From: CAZESS01 sp964594625
GTDB taxonomy: Archaea; Thermoplasmatota; E2; UBA202; DSCA01
Direction: 5' to 3'
NCBI GenBank assembly: GCA_964594625.1
Contig: CAZQNC010000058.1
Coordinates: forward strand, 1 to 8,159
DNA length: 8,159 nt
This document shows positions 1 to 5,668 of this stretch, piece after piece (within the stretch, counting starts at the first letter, position 1; every line of letters starts with the position of its first letter). Made by a program: the position numbers and the translations under genes. A model generated the notes under the pieces. The model did not search any database and was not told the origin of the DNA. It saw only the letters and a list, made by a program, of their open reading frames with translations.

Positions 1-10
1 AAACAGCAGA

Positions 11-18
11 TTTAATAA
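11..18 (+). promoter_or_regulatory. Possible archaeal TATA box for the small membrane protein
   Basis: TTTAATAA lies about 26 bases before position 41, so transcription would start some 14 bases ahead of the GTG at 55. That leader would contain the GAGGGA ribosome-binding site at 45-50. The upstream half of the promoter may lie outside the window. Confidence 0.35.
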
Positions 19-54
19 ACATGGGCGACATCATTATCTCCATCGAGGGATAAC

Positions 55-153
55 GTGAAGGAGAAATACAGGAAGCTGCTGTGGAAGGTCATGGCCGTGC
101 TGGTGATGCTGTTCATGGTGCTGGCCGGGTTCACCGTCATATTCACGTCGTAA
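55..153 (+). CDS. Small single-span membrane protein, 32 residues, unknown function
   Basis: A GTG start at 55 is preceded by GAGGGA (45-50), a good Shine-Dalgarno match at 4-base spacing. The reading frame gives 32 residues and ends in TAA at 151-153. The product begins with a basic stretch (KEKYRKLLWK, residues 2-11). An unbroken hydrophobic segment (about residues 12-31, rich in V, L, M and F) follows, ending in TS. This is the layout of a one-span membrane peptide with the N-terminus inside by the positive-inside rule. Codons end mostly in G or C, like the neighbouring genes, which supports real coding. Its last 11 bases overlap the 3' end of the convergent minus-strand gene. I do not recognise a family. 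It could be a component of a membrane complex encoded upstream of the window, or an orphan small protein. Confidence 0.55.
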   Translation: MKEKYRKLLWKVMAVLVMLFMVLAGFTVIFTS

Positions 154-814
154 CATCCGTCCCGGCAGTGTTTTTTACCTGGACATCCGTCTTCGAGCCG
201 TTTTTCACGAGCGTGATCTCCCGGCCGTGCCCGGCGACGGTCATCCCCCTTGTTTTGTCTATGACGATATGTGCCACGTCGACATCGGGGATGCCGGGAT
301 GACCGGCCACCGCGAGCCGCATCGGCCCCTTAACGGTGACAGCAAGGCTTGTCCCCTGTATCACGGCTTCGATGTCGACCGGGCCGGGTATCTCCAGCTG
401 GAGGATGGTGCTCTGCAGCGGCCGGCAGACCGCATCCTTTTTCGGCGTTACCCTGAGGCGCGTGGCTGAAAACGTGCTTTTCCAGCGGAGCTCGTGCAGC
501 GCGGAGAGCATGTTGGCAAACATCCGGATGCGTTTCTGCAGCTCGGTGACCGCGTGTACCTGCTTCCGCATGGCGATACGCTGCTTGAGGTCGTCGATGC
601 CAGCCACGCGGGACTCCAGACCGCCGATGGCCTTCTGCATGTCGTTCATCGTCGCCCGGAGGCTATCCCTGAACTGCCGGAGCCCCGGCTCATGCAGATG
701 ACAGCGGGAAAGATATTCCCTGCAGATGCCGCGCGTCTCGTCGACGACTGAGCGCACCGTCGGCTCCCCGGCGACCAATGGCCCATATTGCGCTATCATG
801 TCCATGTCCGCCAT
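143..814 (-). CDS. Uncharacterised coiled-coil protein, main reading frame (5' part is in another frame)
   Basis: From the first in-frame ATG this reads 223 residues. The first ~55 are helical (MADMDMIAQYG near the start). Residues ~35-115 look like a coiled coil (MNDMQKAIGGLESRVAGI, then KQVHAVTELQKRI). The C-terminal ~100 residues look beta-rich, with alternating hydrophobic residues (LQLEIPGPVDIEAVI, LAVTVKGPMRLAV, ITLVKNGSKTDVQV). There is no signal peptide, membrane span or known catalytic motif, and I do not recognise a family. The frame stays open upstream of 814 as far as 968 and reads plausibly there (LHLDDLLASVTVIERLDE just before the ATG). So the true N-terminus is probably upstream, in the fragment at 829-975. 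Restoring one base would give about 277 residues. The gene follows pyrG directly and probably shares its transcript. The 3' end overlaps the small + strand gene by 11 bases. Confidence 0.65.
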   Translation of the reverse strand: MADMDMIAQYGPLVAGEPTVRSVVDETRGICREYLSRCHLHEPGLRQFRDSLRATMNDMQKAIGGLESRVAGIDDLKQRIAMRKQVHAVTELQKRIRMFANMLSALHELRWKSTFSATRLRVTPKKDAVCRPLQSTILQLEIPGPVDIEAVIQGTSLAVTVKGPMRLAVAGHPGIPDVDVAHIVIDKTRGMTVAGHGREITLVKNGSKTDVQVKNTAGTDVTT

Positions 815-828
815 CTCGTCCAGCCGTT

Positions 829-975
829 CTATGACGGTGACGCTGGCCAGCAGGTCGTCGAGGTGCAGCCCGGTACCGGCTGTGCCAGCCAGTTTCGGGC
901 GGTGTCGTACAGGTCGCAGTAGAGGGTGTACAGGTCCTCGTTTTCGTCCGGGTCGGATGGGTCGCCGTTATACAT
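829..975 (-). pseudogene. 5' fragment of the same coiled-coil gene, out of frame (apparent frameshift near 880-897)
   Basis: An ATG at 973-975 overlaps the last 8 bases of pyrG, a usual operon junction. It opens a 48-codon frame ending in TAG at 829-831. Its first ~30 residues (starting MYNGDPSDPDENEDLYTLYC and continuing DLYDTARNWLA) are acidic, helix-like and strongly GC-ending. The rest of this frame (CTSTTCWPASPS) looks like noise. The frame used by the downstream 223-residue product becomes protein-like from about 880 (LAGTAGTGLHLDDLLASV). The two pieces join if the frame moves by -1 between roughly 880 and 897. This is one missing base in the sequence, a true disabling mutation, or recoding. 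No classic slippery heptamer is present; CCGAAAC near 892-898 matches only in its second half. Confidence 0.5.
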
Positions 976-2575
976 TGTCGTCTGCCTGTTTTTTCTCCAG
1001 GGCTGCCTGCACGAACCCGTAGAACAATGGGGACGGGTCCAGGGGGCGGGAGGTAAACTCGGGGTGGAACTGGGAGGCGATGAAAAACCGGTGGCCGGGG
1101 AGCTCGGCGATCTCCATCCGCCGGCGGCTGGGCGACACTCCGGAAAAGATCAGGCCTGCCTCCTCCAAAGCCTCGATGTCATCCGGGTTGACCTCGTAGC
1201 GGTGGCGGTGGCGCTCCGTTATCTCGGTGGCGTCGTACAGCCGATGGGCGAGCGTGTCCTCCCGTATCGTGACGGGCTGGGCGCCGAGACGCATCGTGCC
1301 GCCCATGTTTTCGACGTCGTGCTGCTCGGGCAGAATGGTGATGATGGCGTGCTCGGTATCGGGGTCGATTTCGATGCTGTCACATTCCATGTCCAGGACA
1401 TGCCGGCCGTATTCGACGACTGCAAGCTGGAAACCGAAGCAGATGCCGAGATAGGGCACGTTGTTTTCGCGGGCGTACCGTATGGCGCTGATTTTGCCGT
1501 CGGCGCCCCGCATGCCGAATCCGCCGGGGACGAGGACGCCGTGCAGGTGGTCGAGGGATGCTTCGCCGGCCTCGAGTTGTTCGGCGTCAATCCATTCGAT
1601 GCACACCGTGGCATCGAGCGGGGCGCCGGCATGGTTGAATGCTTCCTCGATGCTGATGTAGGAGTCGCTCAGCGAGGTATATTTGCCGACGATGCCGATG
1701 GTGACCTCGTGACCGGCGTGCTTTACCCGTTCAACGAATTGTTTCCAGCGGTCGAGGTTGTCGCCGCGTTCCATGTCGAAGCGCTGGAGCAGGAAGTCGG
1801 TGAGGCCCTGGTCGTCGAGCATGAGCGGGACCTCGTAGATGCAGTCGGCGTCGGGTGCGGAGACGACGCCTTCGACGGGAACGTCGCAGAACAGCGAGAT
1901 TTTTTCCCGGGTTTTTTCCTCCAGGGGTTCCTCCGACCGGCCGATGATGATGTCGGGATCGATGCCGATGGCCTTGAGCTCTTTGACGGAATGCTGCGTC
2001 GGCTTGGTTTTTTGTTCGCCGACCACGTTGAGCACGGGCACCAGCGTGGTGTGCAGAAAAACGACGTCGTCGGGGCGCTCCTGGTGCAGCTGCCGCACCG
2101 CCTCGAGAAAGGGCATGGACTCGATGTCGCCGACCGTGCCCCCGATTTCGACGAGGCAGAGGTCGGCGGTGCTTTCCCGGGCGACGTCTTTTATCCATTC
2201 CCGGATTTCGTCGGTGATATGGGGGACTATCTGCACGGTCTTGCCCAGGTAGTCGCCCCGCCGTTCTTTTTCGATGACGCGCTTGTAAACGCGGCCGGTG
2301 GTGATATTGTTTTTGCTTGACAGGTTGACGTCCAGAAATCGCTCGTAGTTGCCCAGGTCGAGGTCCACCTCGCTGCCATCGTCGAGCACGAACACCTCGC
2401 CGTGCTGAAACGGGTTCATAGTACCGGCGTCGCAGTTCAGATATGGATCGATCTTTATCGCCGTGACATCATATCCCTGCATCTTGAACAACAGGCCTAT
2501 CGACGAGGTGGTGATGCCTTTTCCGAGACCGGACAAAACGCCGCCGGTCGTGATAACGAATTTCCCGCTGGGCAT
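968..2575 (-). CDS. pyrG: CTP synthase (glutamine-hydrolysing)
   Basis: This enzyme makes CTP from UTP, ATP and glutamine in the cytoplasm, the last step of pyrimidine nucleotide synthesis. The 535-residue length is normal. The N-terminal synthase domain (about 1-270) has the P-loop TTGGVLSGLGKGI (Lys19), KIDPYLNCDAGTMNP, GEVFVLDDGSEVDLDLGNYE and VEIGGTVGDIES. The C-terminal class I glutamine amidotransferase domain (about 285-530) has the nucleophile elbow GICFGFQ with Cys379, and QFHPEF with His504 and Glu506. All catalytic residues are present. The ATG at 2575 is chosen because MPSGKFVITTGG is the usual family N-terminus. The frame stays open far upstream, but that part overlaps the membrane protein gene in another frame. 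A TATA-like ATATTAA on the minus strand lies 24 bases upstream of the ATG, so pyrG may have its own leaderless promoter in the 29-base gap. Confidence 0.97.
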   Translation of the reverse strand: MPSGKFVITTGGVLSGLGKGITTSSIGLLFKMQGYDVTAIKIDPYLNCDAGTMNPFQHGEVFVLDDGSEVDLDLGNYERFLDVNLSSKNNITTGRVYKRVIEKERRGDYLGKTVQIVPHITDEIREWIKDVARESTADLCLVEIGGTVGDIESMPFLEAVRQLHQERPDDVVFLHTTLVPVLNVVGEQKTKPTQHSVKELKAIGIDPDIIIGRSEEPLEEKTREKISLFCDVPVEGVVSAPDADCIYEVPLMLDDQGLTDFLLQRFDMERGDNLDRWKQFVERVKHAGHEVTIGIVGKYTSLSDSYISIEEAFNHAGAPLDATVCIEWIDAEQLEAGEASLDHLHGVLVPGGFGMRGADGKISAIRYARENNVPYLGICFGFQLAVVEYGRHVLDMECDSIEIDPDTEHAIITILPEQHDVENMGGTMRLGAQPVTIREDTLAHRLYDATEITERHRHRYEVNPDDIEALEEAGLIFSGVSPSRRRMEIAELPGHRFFIASQFHPEFTSRPLDPSPLFYGFVQAALEKKQADDNV

Positions 2576-2595
2576 ATCTACAAATGTGTTTTCCG

Positions 2596-2602
2596 TTAAT
2601 AT
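2596..2602 (-). promoter_or_regulatory. Possible TATA box for leaderless pyrG transcript
   Basis: On the minus strand ATATTAA is centred 24 bases before the pyrG ATG (2575), close to the 23.5-25.5 base spacing seen at other starts here. No Shine-Dalgarno sequence lies close to the ATG. AAGGA falls about 24 bases away, too far to serve. Confidence 0.35.
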
Positions 2603-2604
2603 CC

Positions 2605-3162
2605 TTATCGGTAGCACCGCGGGTCGGATACCAGAAACAATGACGCCAGCAGCGCCAGGCCAAGGCCGAACAAAAGCCCGGTTATGGTACGGAGCACGTT
2701 GACGCTCTCGTAGCCGGAGAATAGCTGCAGCAATCCATCCACCGGCAGCGGCGCAAGCAGCCCGACCAGCAGGATAACAGCGGCCGTTCTGCTCCGCACG
2801 AAGGGCAGCATGGAGCGAAACGTATCCCGGAACGTCGCCGCCGGGGTCGCCGCCAACGCCAGCGCGAAGCCCCCGGTCAGGCCGAGCAGGATGCCGACAT
2901 CCCGGGCGCACACGGGCATCTGGTTGCCGTGCAAAATGTAGGAGCGCTCCTGTTTCTGATGGCAGACCATGTCCCCGGCTGTATAGGCCAGGCGGGGCAG
3001 CACCGGCATCTCCCGCCATCTCCCCGTGTAGTCGACGTGCCAGGCCCGGCCGTCCAGCGCTCCCACTGTGCCGGACTGCAGCGCATAGGGTGCCGTGAAC
3101 ACGGCCAGGGTGAAGAGGAGGACGGCGAGCAGAAACGCCAGCGGCAGACGGTTGACGTGCAC
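2605..3162 (-). CDS. DUF2085-type small integral membrane protein
   Basis: The product is 185 residues from the GTG at 3162. It shows a first membrane span (about 7-27), an extracytoplasmic-looking stretch (about 30-65), and the signature VCHQKQERSYILHGNQMPVC (C67, H68, C85) followed by ARDVGILLG. Three further spans follow (about 88-108, 124-142 and 158-178), with the PVDGLLQL motif between the third and fourth. The CHQ...ERS...G..MPVCAR and P.DG..Q pattern is that of the DUF2085 family, whose function is unknown. The two cysteines and histidine could bind a metal or haem, but this is inference. The start is uncertain: an in-frame GTG at 3177 gives 190 residues. I prefer 3162 because a TATA-like element is centred 25.5 bases upstream. 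The gene ends 29 bases before pyrG and is probably cotranscribed with it. Confidence 0.8.
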   Translation of the reverse strand: MHVNRLPLAFLLAVLLFTLAVFTAPYALQSGTVGALDGRAWHVDYTGRWREMPVLPRLAYTAGDMVCHQKQERSYILHGNQMPVCARDVGILLGLTGGFALALAATPAATFRDTFRSMLPFVRSRTAAVILLVGLLAPLPVDGLLQLFSGYESVNVLRTITGLLFGLGLALLASLFLVSDPRCYR

Positions 3163-3183
3163 AGGGGTGCAACACACTGTGGC

Positions 3184-3191
3184 TATAAAAA
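3184..3191. promoter_or_regulatory. Shared AT-rich element between DUF2085 gene and queF (TATA box)
   Basis: TATAAAAA reads as a TATA box on the + strand, and TTTTTATA is its complement on the minus strand. Its centre is 25.5 bases from the GTG at 3162 on the minus strand. On the + strand it is 29.5 bases from the ATG at 3217. A second element, TTAAATAA at 3210-3217, is centred 24.5 bases before the ATG at 3238. Confidence 0.5.
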
Positions 3192-3209
3192 AAGTTGGAC
3201 GCGGGACTG

Positions 3210-3217
3210 TTAAATAA
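3210..3217 (+). promoter_or_regulatory. Possible TATA box for queF
   Basis: TTAAATAA is centred 24.5 bases before the ATG at 3238, which matches the leaderless spacing of the other genes. This supports 3238 over the upstream in-frame ATG at 3217, which lies inside this element. Confidence 0.35.
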
Positions 3218-3237
3218 TGGTGTGGCGTTCACAGCCG

Positions 3238-3624
3238 ATGACCAACGACAGGTATGGAGAAAAAGCCATCGCCGACGCGGAGCTGGAAACATGGGACAAC
3301 CCTATGCCGGATGAAGACTACACGGTCTCCCTCGAGTTTTCCGAGTTCACCTGCCTGTGCCCCCGCTCCGGCTACCCGGATTTCGCCACCATCTACATCA
3401 CCTATGCGCCCGACCGCTGCATCGTCGAGCTGAAATCGCTGAAGCTCTACCTCAACGCCTACCGTGGCAGATACATGACCCATGAGGAGGCCACCAACAG
3501 CATCTACCGGGACCTGCAGGACGCTGTCCAGCCCCGGTCGCTGGAAGTCGTCGGCGAGTTCAACGTCCGCGGGGGCGTCCGGACCACGGTCCGCTGCGGC
3601 GCTCACGACGAAACATCCCAGTAG
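3238..3624 (+). CDS. queF: QueF-family protein: preQ0 reductase or archaeosine-forming QueF-like enzyme
   Basis: The product is 128 residues from ATG 3238, or 135 from ATG 3217. It is the short, single-domain form of the T-fold QueF family. Visible motifs are EFTCLCPRSGYPDFA (Cys41 as the nucleophile that binds the nitrile of preQ0, Asp48), the QueF signature ELKSLKLY (64-71), THEE (His82, Glu83) and GEFNVRGG (107-113). Bacterial QueF reduces preQ0 to preQ1 with NADPH. In archaea a QueF-like relative instead turns tRNA-bound preQ0 into archaeosine at position 15. This protein keeps residues equivalent to the reductase Cys, Asp, Glu and His, so sequence alone does not settle which reaction it performs. 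Archaeosine is the more likely product in an archaeon. The last 22 bases overlap the end of the convergent deacetylase-family gene. Confidence 0.85.
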   Translation: MTNDRYGEKAIADAELETWDNPMPDEDYTVSLEFSEFTCLCPRSGYPDFATIYITYAPDRCIVELKSLKLYLNAYRGRYMTHEEATNSIYRDLQDAVQPRSLEVVGEFNVRGGVRTTVRCGAHDETSQ

Positions 3625-4601
3625 GGTTCCAGCACCCGCCGCAAATCCTTGATGACCGGGCCGGGGTCGCGGCCGTCCTCCGCCGTGTCGTCACATGTCA
3701 GCGGCGTGCCGTGCAGCATGCCCAGCTCGATGGCCACCCCTTTTTTCAGCACGTCGAGCTGGTAGCCGCCCTCCAATGTGCAGACCAGATGGCGCTGCAG
3801 GTCCATGAGCTGCCGGAGGAGCTCACCGTAATAATCAATGGTCAAAAACAGGCCGCCGAGCGCGTCCGTATGATGCGAATCGAAGCCGGCGCACACGATG
3901 ACAAAGTCAGGGTCGAACTGCCGGGCGACGGGCAGCATGACCTCGTGCATGACGGCCCGGACGCCCTCGTCGCCCACGCGGGGGGGAAGCGGCACGTTGA
4001 CCGTGTAGCCCTTGCCCTCGCCGCTGCCGATCTCGTCGACGGCGCCGGTGCCCGGAAAATGCGGGGAGAGATGAATCGACTGGTAGAGCACGTCGCTGCG
4101 GTCGTAGAAGATGTCAGCGACGCCGTTGCCATGGTGCACGTCGTGGTCGAAGATGAGCACCCGTTTTCCCTGCCGCGCGAGATGGTCGGCCGCCAGCGCC
4201 GCGTTGTTGAACAGGCAGAATCCCATCGAGCGCGTCGACGTCGCATGATGCCCCGGCGGTCGAACCAGGGCAAACGCGTTGTCCGCTTTGCCCTCGACCA
4301 CGGCGTCGCAGGCGGATACCACGCCGCCGGCAGCCAGCCGCGCCACCTCGTAGGAGCCCTCGGAAAGATAGGTATCCGGGTCCAGCCAGCCCACCGTGCT
4401 CTTGATGCGGGTCACCATGGCCTCCGAGTGCACCCTGAGCAGCGCTTTCTCGCTCACCGGCTCAGGCATGATGTGCTCCAGTTCCCCGTAAAACGGCAGC
4501 TCCCGGACGTATTCCATGACGGACAGCAGGCGTTCCGCTCGCTCCGGATGAGCCGGGTTGTCATGAAGGGCGAAGCGCTCATCGTGCACGATAGCGGTCA
4601 T
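3603..4601 (-). CDS. Histone deacetylase-family zinc amidohydrolase (acetylpolyamine or acetyl-lysine deacetylase)
   Basis: The product is 332 residues from ATG 4601; ATG 4613 would add four. It shows the arginase/deacetylase fold motifs in order: HPERAERL (18-25), RPPGHHA with the catalytic His118-His119 pair, MGFCLFNN (126-133), and DHDVHHGNG with zinc ligands Asp154 and His156. CAGFDSHHTDALGG supplies the third ligand Asp241, and LEGGY the transition-state Tyr280. All catalytic residues are intact. The family removes acetyl groups from lysines, polyamines or other amines, and the substrate cannot be read from sequence. It resembles the class II/acetylpolyamine amidohydrolase group. The start at 4601 is chosen because the minus-strand TTATAAAC box is centred 25.5 bases upstream and MTAIVHDERF is a typical family N-terminus. 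It is divergently transcribed from aIF5A and converges on queF. Confidence 0.9.
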   Translation of the reverse strand: MTAIVHDERFALHDNPAHPERAERLLSVMEYVRELPFYGELEHIMPEPVSEKALLRVHSEAMVTRIKSTVGWLDPDTYLSEGSYEVARLAAGGVVSACDAVVEGKADNAFALVRPPGHHATSTRSMGFCLFNNAALAADHLARQGKRVLIFDHDVHHGNGVADIFYDRSDVLYQSIHLSPHFPGTGAVDEIGSGEGKGYTVNVPLPPRVGDEGVRAVMHEVMLPVARQFDPDFVIVCAGFDSHHTDALGGLFLTIDYYGELLRQLMDLQRHLVCTLEGGYQLDVLKKGVAIELGMLHGTPLTCDDTAEDGRDPGPVIKDLRRVLEPYWDVSS

Positions 4602-4622
4602 CCTGTTGAGCATACGACGGCT

Positions 4623-4630
4623 GTTTATAA
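4623..4630 (-). promoter_or_regulatory. TATA box for the deacetylase-family gene
   Basis: TTATAAAC on the minus strand is centred 25.5 bases before ATG 4601, implying a leaderless transcript. The + strand reading, GTTTATAA, could also help drive the aIF5A gene with a leader of about 44 bases. Confidence 0.55.
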
Positions 4631-4658
4631 CTTTTGTTTACCCCTGTTTTCCAAAACC

Positions 4659-4665
4659 TTATTTA
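4659..4665 (+). promoter_or_regulatory. Possible TATA box and short leader for aIF5A
   Basis: TTATTTA predicts a start site near 4688, about 8 bases before the ATG at 4697. AGGTG at 4687-4691 would then lie at the extreme 5' end of the message. If the upstream GTTTATAA at 4623-4630 is used instead, this motif becomes a normal Shine-Dalgarno site at 5-base spacing. Confidence 0.3.
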
Positions 4666-4696
4666 GGGGTTTTCGTTTTCCGGGGTAGGTGCTCAC

Positions 4697-5080
4697 ATGA
4701 AAGACGTGGTCGAAGTCAAAGACTTAAAGGAAGGACGGTACATCATCATCAACGACGAGCCGTGCAGAATCGTCAGCATGACGACATCAAAGCCGGGCAA
4801 ACATGGAGAGGCCAAGGCCCGCATCGAGGCCATCGGCCTGTTCGACGGTCAGAAGCGAAGCATCGTCAACCCGGTCCGCCACAAGGTCAACGTACCCATC
4901 ATCGACAAGCGGCGGGGCCAGGTTATCTCCATGTCGGGTGGCAACGCCCAGCTCATGGACATGGAAACCTATGAAACGTTCACCATCGACGTTCCCGACG
5001 AGTTCCAGGGCAAACTGGACAACGGACAGGAGGTCCGCTATCTCACGGCCATGGGACGCAAAAAGATAATGCAGGCATAA
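4697..5080 (+). CDS. eif5A: Translation initiation factor aIF5A (hypusine-containing protein)
   Basis: The 127-residue length is usual for archaeal IF5A, which binds ribosomes and relieves stalling at difficult peptide bonds. The N-terminal SH3-like domain (about 1-68) carries the hypusination loop TTSKPGKHGEAKARIEAIG. The modified residue is the lysine of GKHG, Lys35, flanked by Gly34 and His36-Gly37 as the family requires. The C-terminal OB-fold domain (about 70-127) includes YETFTIDVPDEFQGKL. Hypusine is built from a polyamine by deoxyhypusine synthase, which is not in this window. The gene is monocistronic: its stop is 18 bases from the convergent pdxT stop, and its promoter region is shared with the divergent deacetylase-family gene. 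Confidence 0.97.
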   Translation: MKDVVEVKDLKEGRYIIINDEPCRIVSMTTSKPGKHGEAKARIEAIGLFDGQKRSIVNPVRHKVNVPIIDKRRGQVISMSGGNAQLMDMETYETFTIDVPDEFQGKLDNGQEVRYLTAMGRKKIMQA

Positions 5081-5093
5081 CCCGGCCTGCTGC

Positions 5094-5100
5094 CTCTTTT
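5094..5100 (+). terminator. Oligo-T tract after aIF5A
   Basis: CTCTTTT follows the aIF5A stop by 13 bases. Archaeal transcription often ends at such T-rich tracts without a hairpin. It overlaps the stop codon of the convergent pdxT gene. Confidence 0.3.
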
Positions 5101-5668
5101 ACAGCATTTCCAGAAAATACCGGTGGACGCGGGTATCATCGGTCAGCTCGGGATGGAAGACCAGCGCCAGCCGGTTGTCCTGCCGGGCCATCACGATGCC
5201 CTCGTCGATGGATGCCATCGCAGTGCAGCCATCACCTATCTGTCGTACGAGCGGCGCCCGGATGAACACCGCGGGCACCCTCCCGATGTCATCTATCTCC
5301 AGCCGGCATTGAAACGATTCCTTCTGGCGGCCGAACGCGTTCCGCTCCACCGTCATATCCATCAGCCCGAGCGGCGCGATATCATCGCCGACGACCTCCG
5401 TGGCCAGCAGGATGCAGCCGGCGCAGGTGCCCATGATGGGGATATCGTCGGCCCTGTCCCGTATCTCGTCAAAGACACCGGTGTGATGCATGCGGCCGGC
5501 GATGGTGGTGCTCTCCCCGCCGGGAATGATAAGCGCGTCAACGTCGGCGACGGTGTGCCGCACCGGGACCGCCCGCCCCGCCATGTCGAGCGCCTGCATG
5601 GCCCGCTCAACGGCATCGATATGCTCCATGACAGCGCCCTGGAAGGCCGCCACGCCGACGGTTATCAC
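5099..5668 (-). CDS. pdxT: Pyridoxal 5'-phosphate synthase glutaminase subunit
   Basis: This subunit hydrolyses glutamine and channels ammonia to the PdxS synthase, which makes PLP from ribose 5-phosphate and glyceraldehyde 3-phosphate. The product is 189 residues, the usual size. Motifs are GVAAFQGA near the N-terminus, PGGEST (49-54), the nucleophile elbow GTCAGCILLA with Cys82, and VFHPELTDD with His172 and Glu174, giving a complete Cys-His-Glu triad. The start is GTG at 5668, overlapping the stop of the Trm56-HD gene by four bases (GTGA), so translation is probably coupled. A clear GGAGG lies 7 bases upstream. No pdxS is present in the window. The gene is last in a three-gene operon. Confidence 0.95.
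   Translation of the reverse strand: MITVGVAAFQGAVMEHIDAVERAMQALDMAGRAVPVRHTVADVDALIIPGGESTTIAGRMHHTGVFDEIRDRADDIPIMGTCAGCILLATEVVGDDIAPLGLMDMTVERNAFGRQKESFQCRLEIDDIGRVPAVFIRAPLVRQIGDGCTAMASIDEGIVMARQDNRLALVFHPELTDDTRVHRYFLEML

Noticed and set aside
1..53. Possible 3' end of an upstream + strand gene (open frame ending TADLINMGDIIISIEG, stop at 51-53)
   Set aside because: Only 17 codons are visible, and TTTAATAA inside it reads as a promoter for the gene at 55. The two readings cannot be separated without sequence to the left.
892..898. Programmed -1 slippery site CCGAAAC at the frame change
   Set aside because: Only the second half (AAA-C) fits the X-XXY-YYZ pattern, and I see no clear downstream hairpin. 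A missing base or mutation is simpler.
926..2320. Long + strand open frame opposite pyrG
   Set aside because: It is the mirror frame of a GC-rich gene, rich in V, D, G and E. The minus-strand frame matches CTP synthase throughout.
2576..3292. N-terminal extension of pyrG by 239 residues in the same frame
   Set aside because: The extension overlaps the DUF2085 gene in another frame and looks low-complexity. The family N-terminus MPSGKFVITTGG begins at 2575.
3711..4688. Long + strand open frame opposite the deacetylase-family gene
   Set aside because: The minus-strand frame carries every catalytic motif of the family, and the + strand frame is its shadow.
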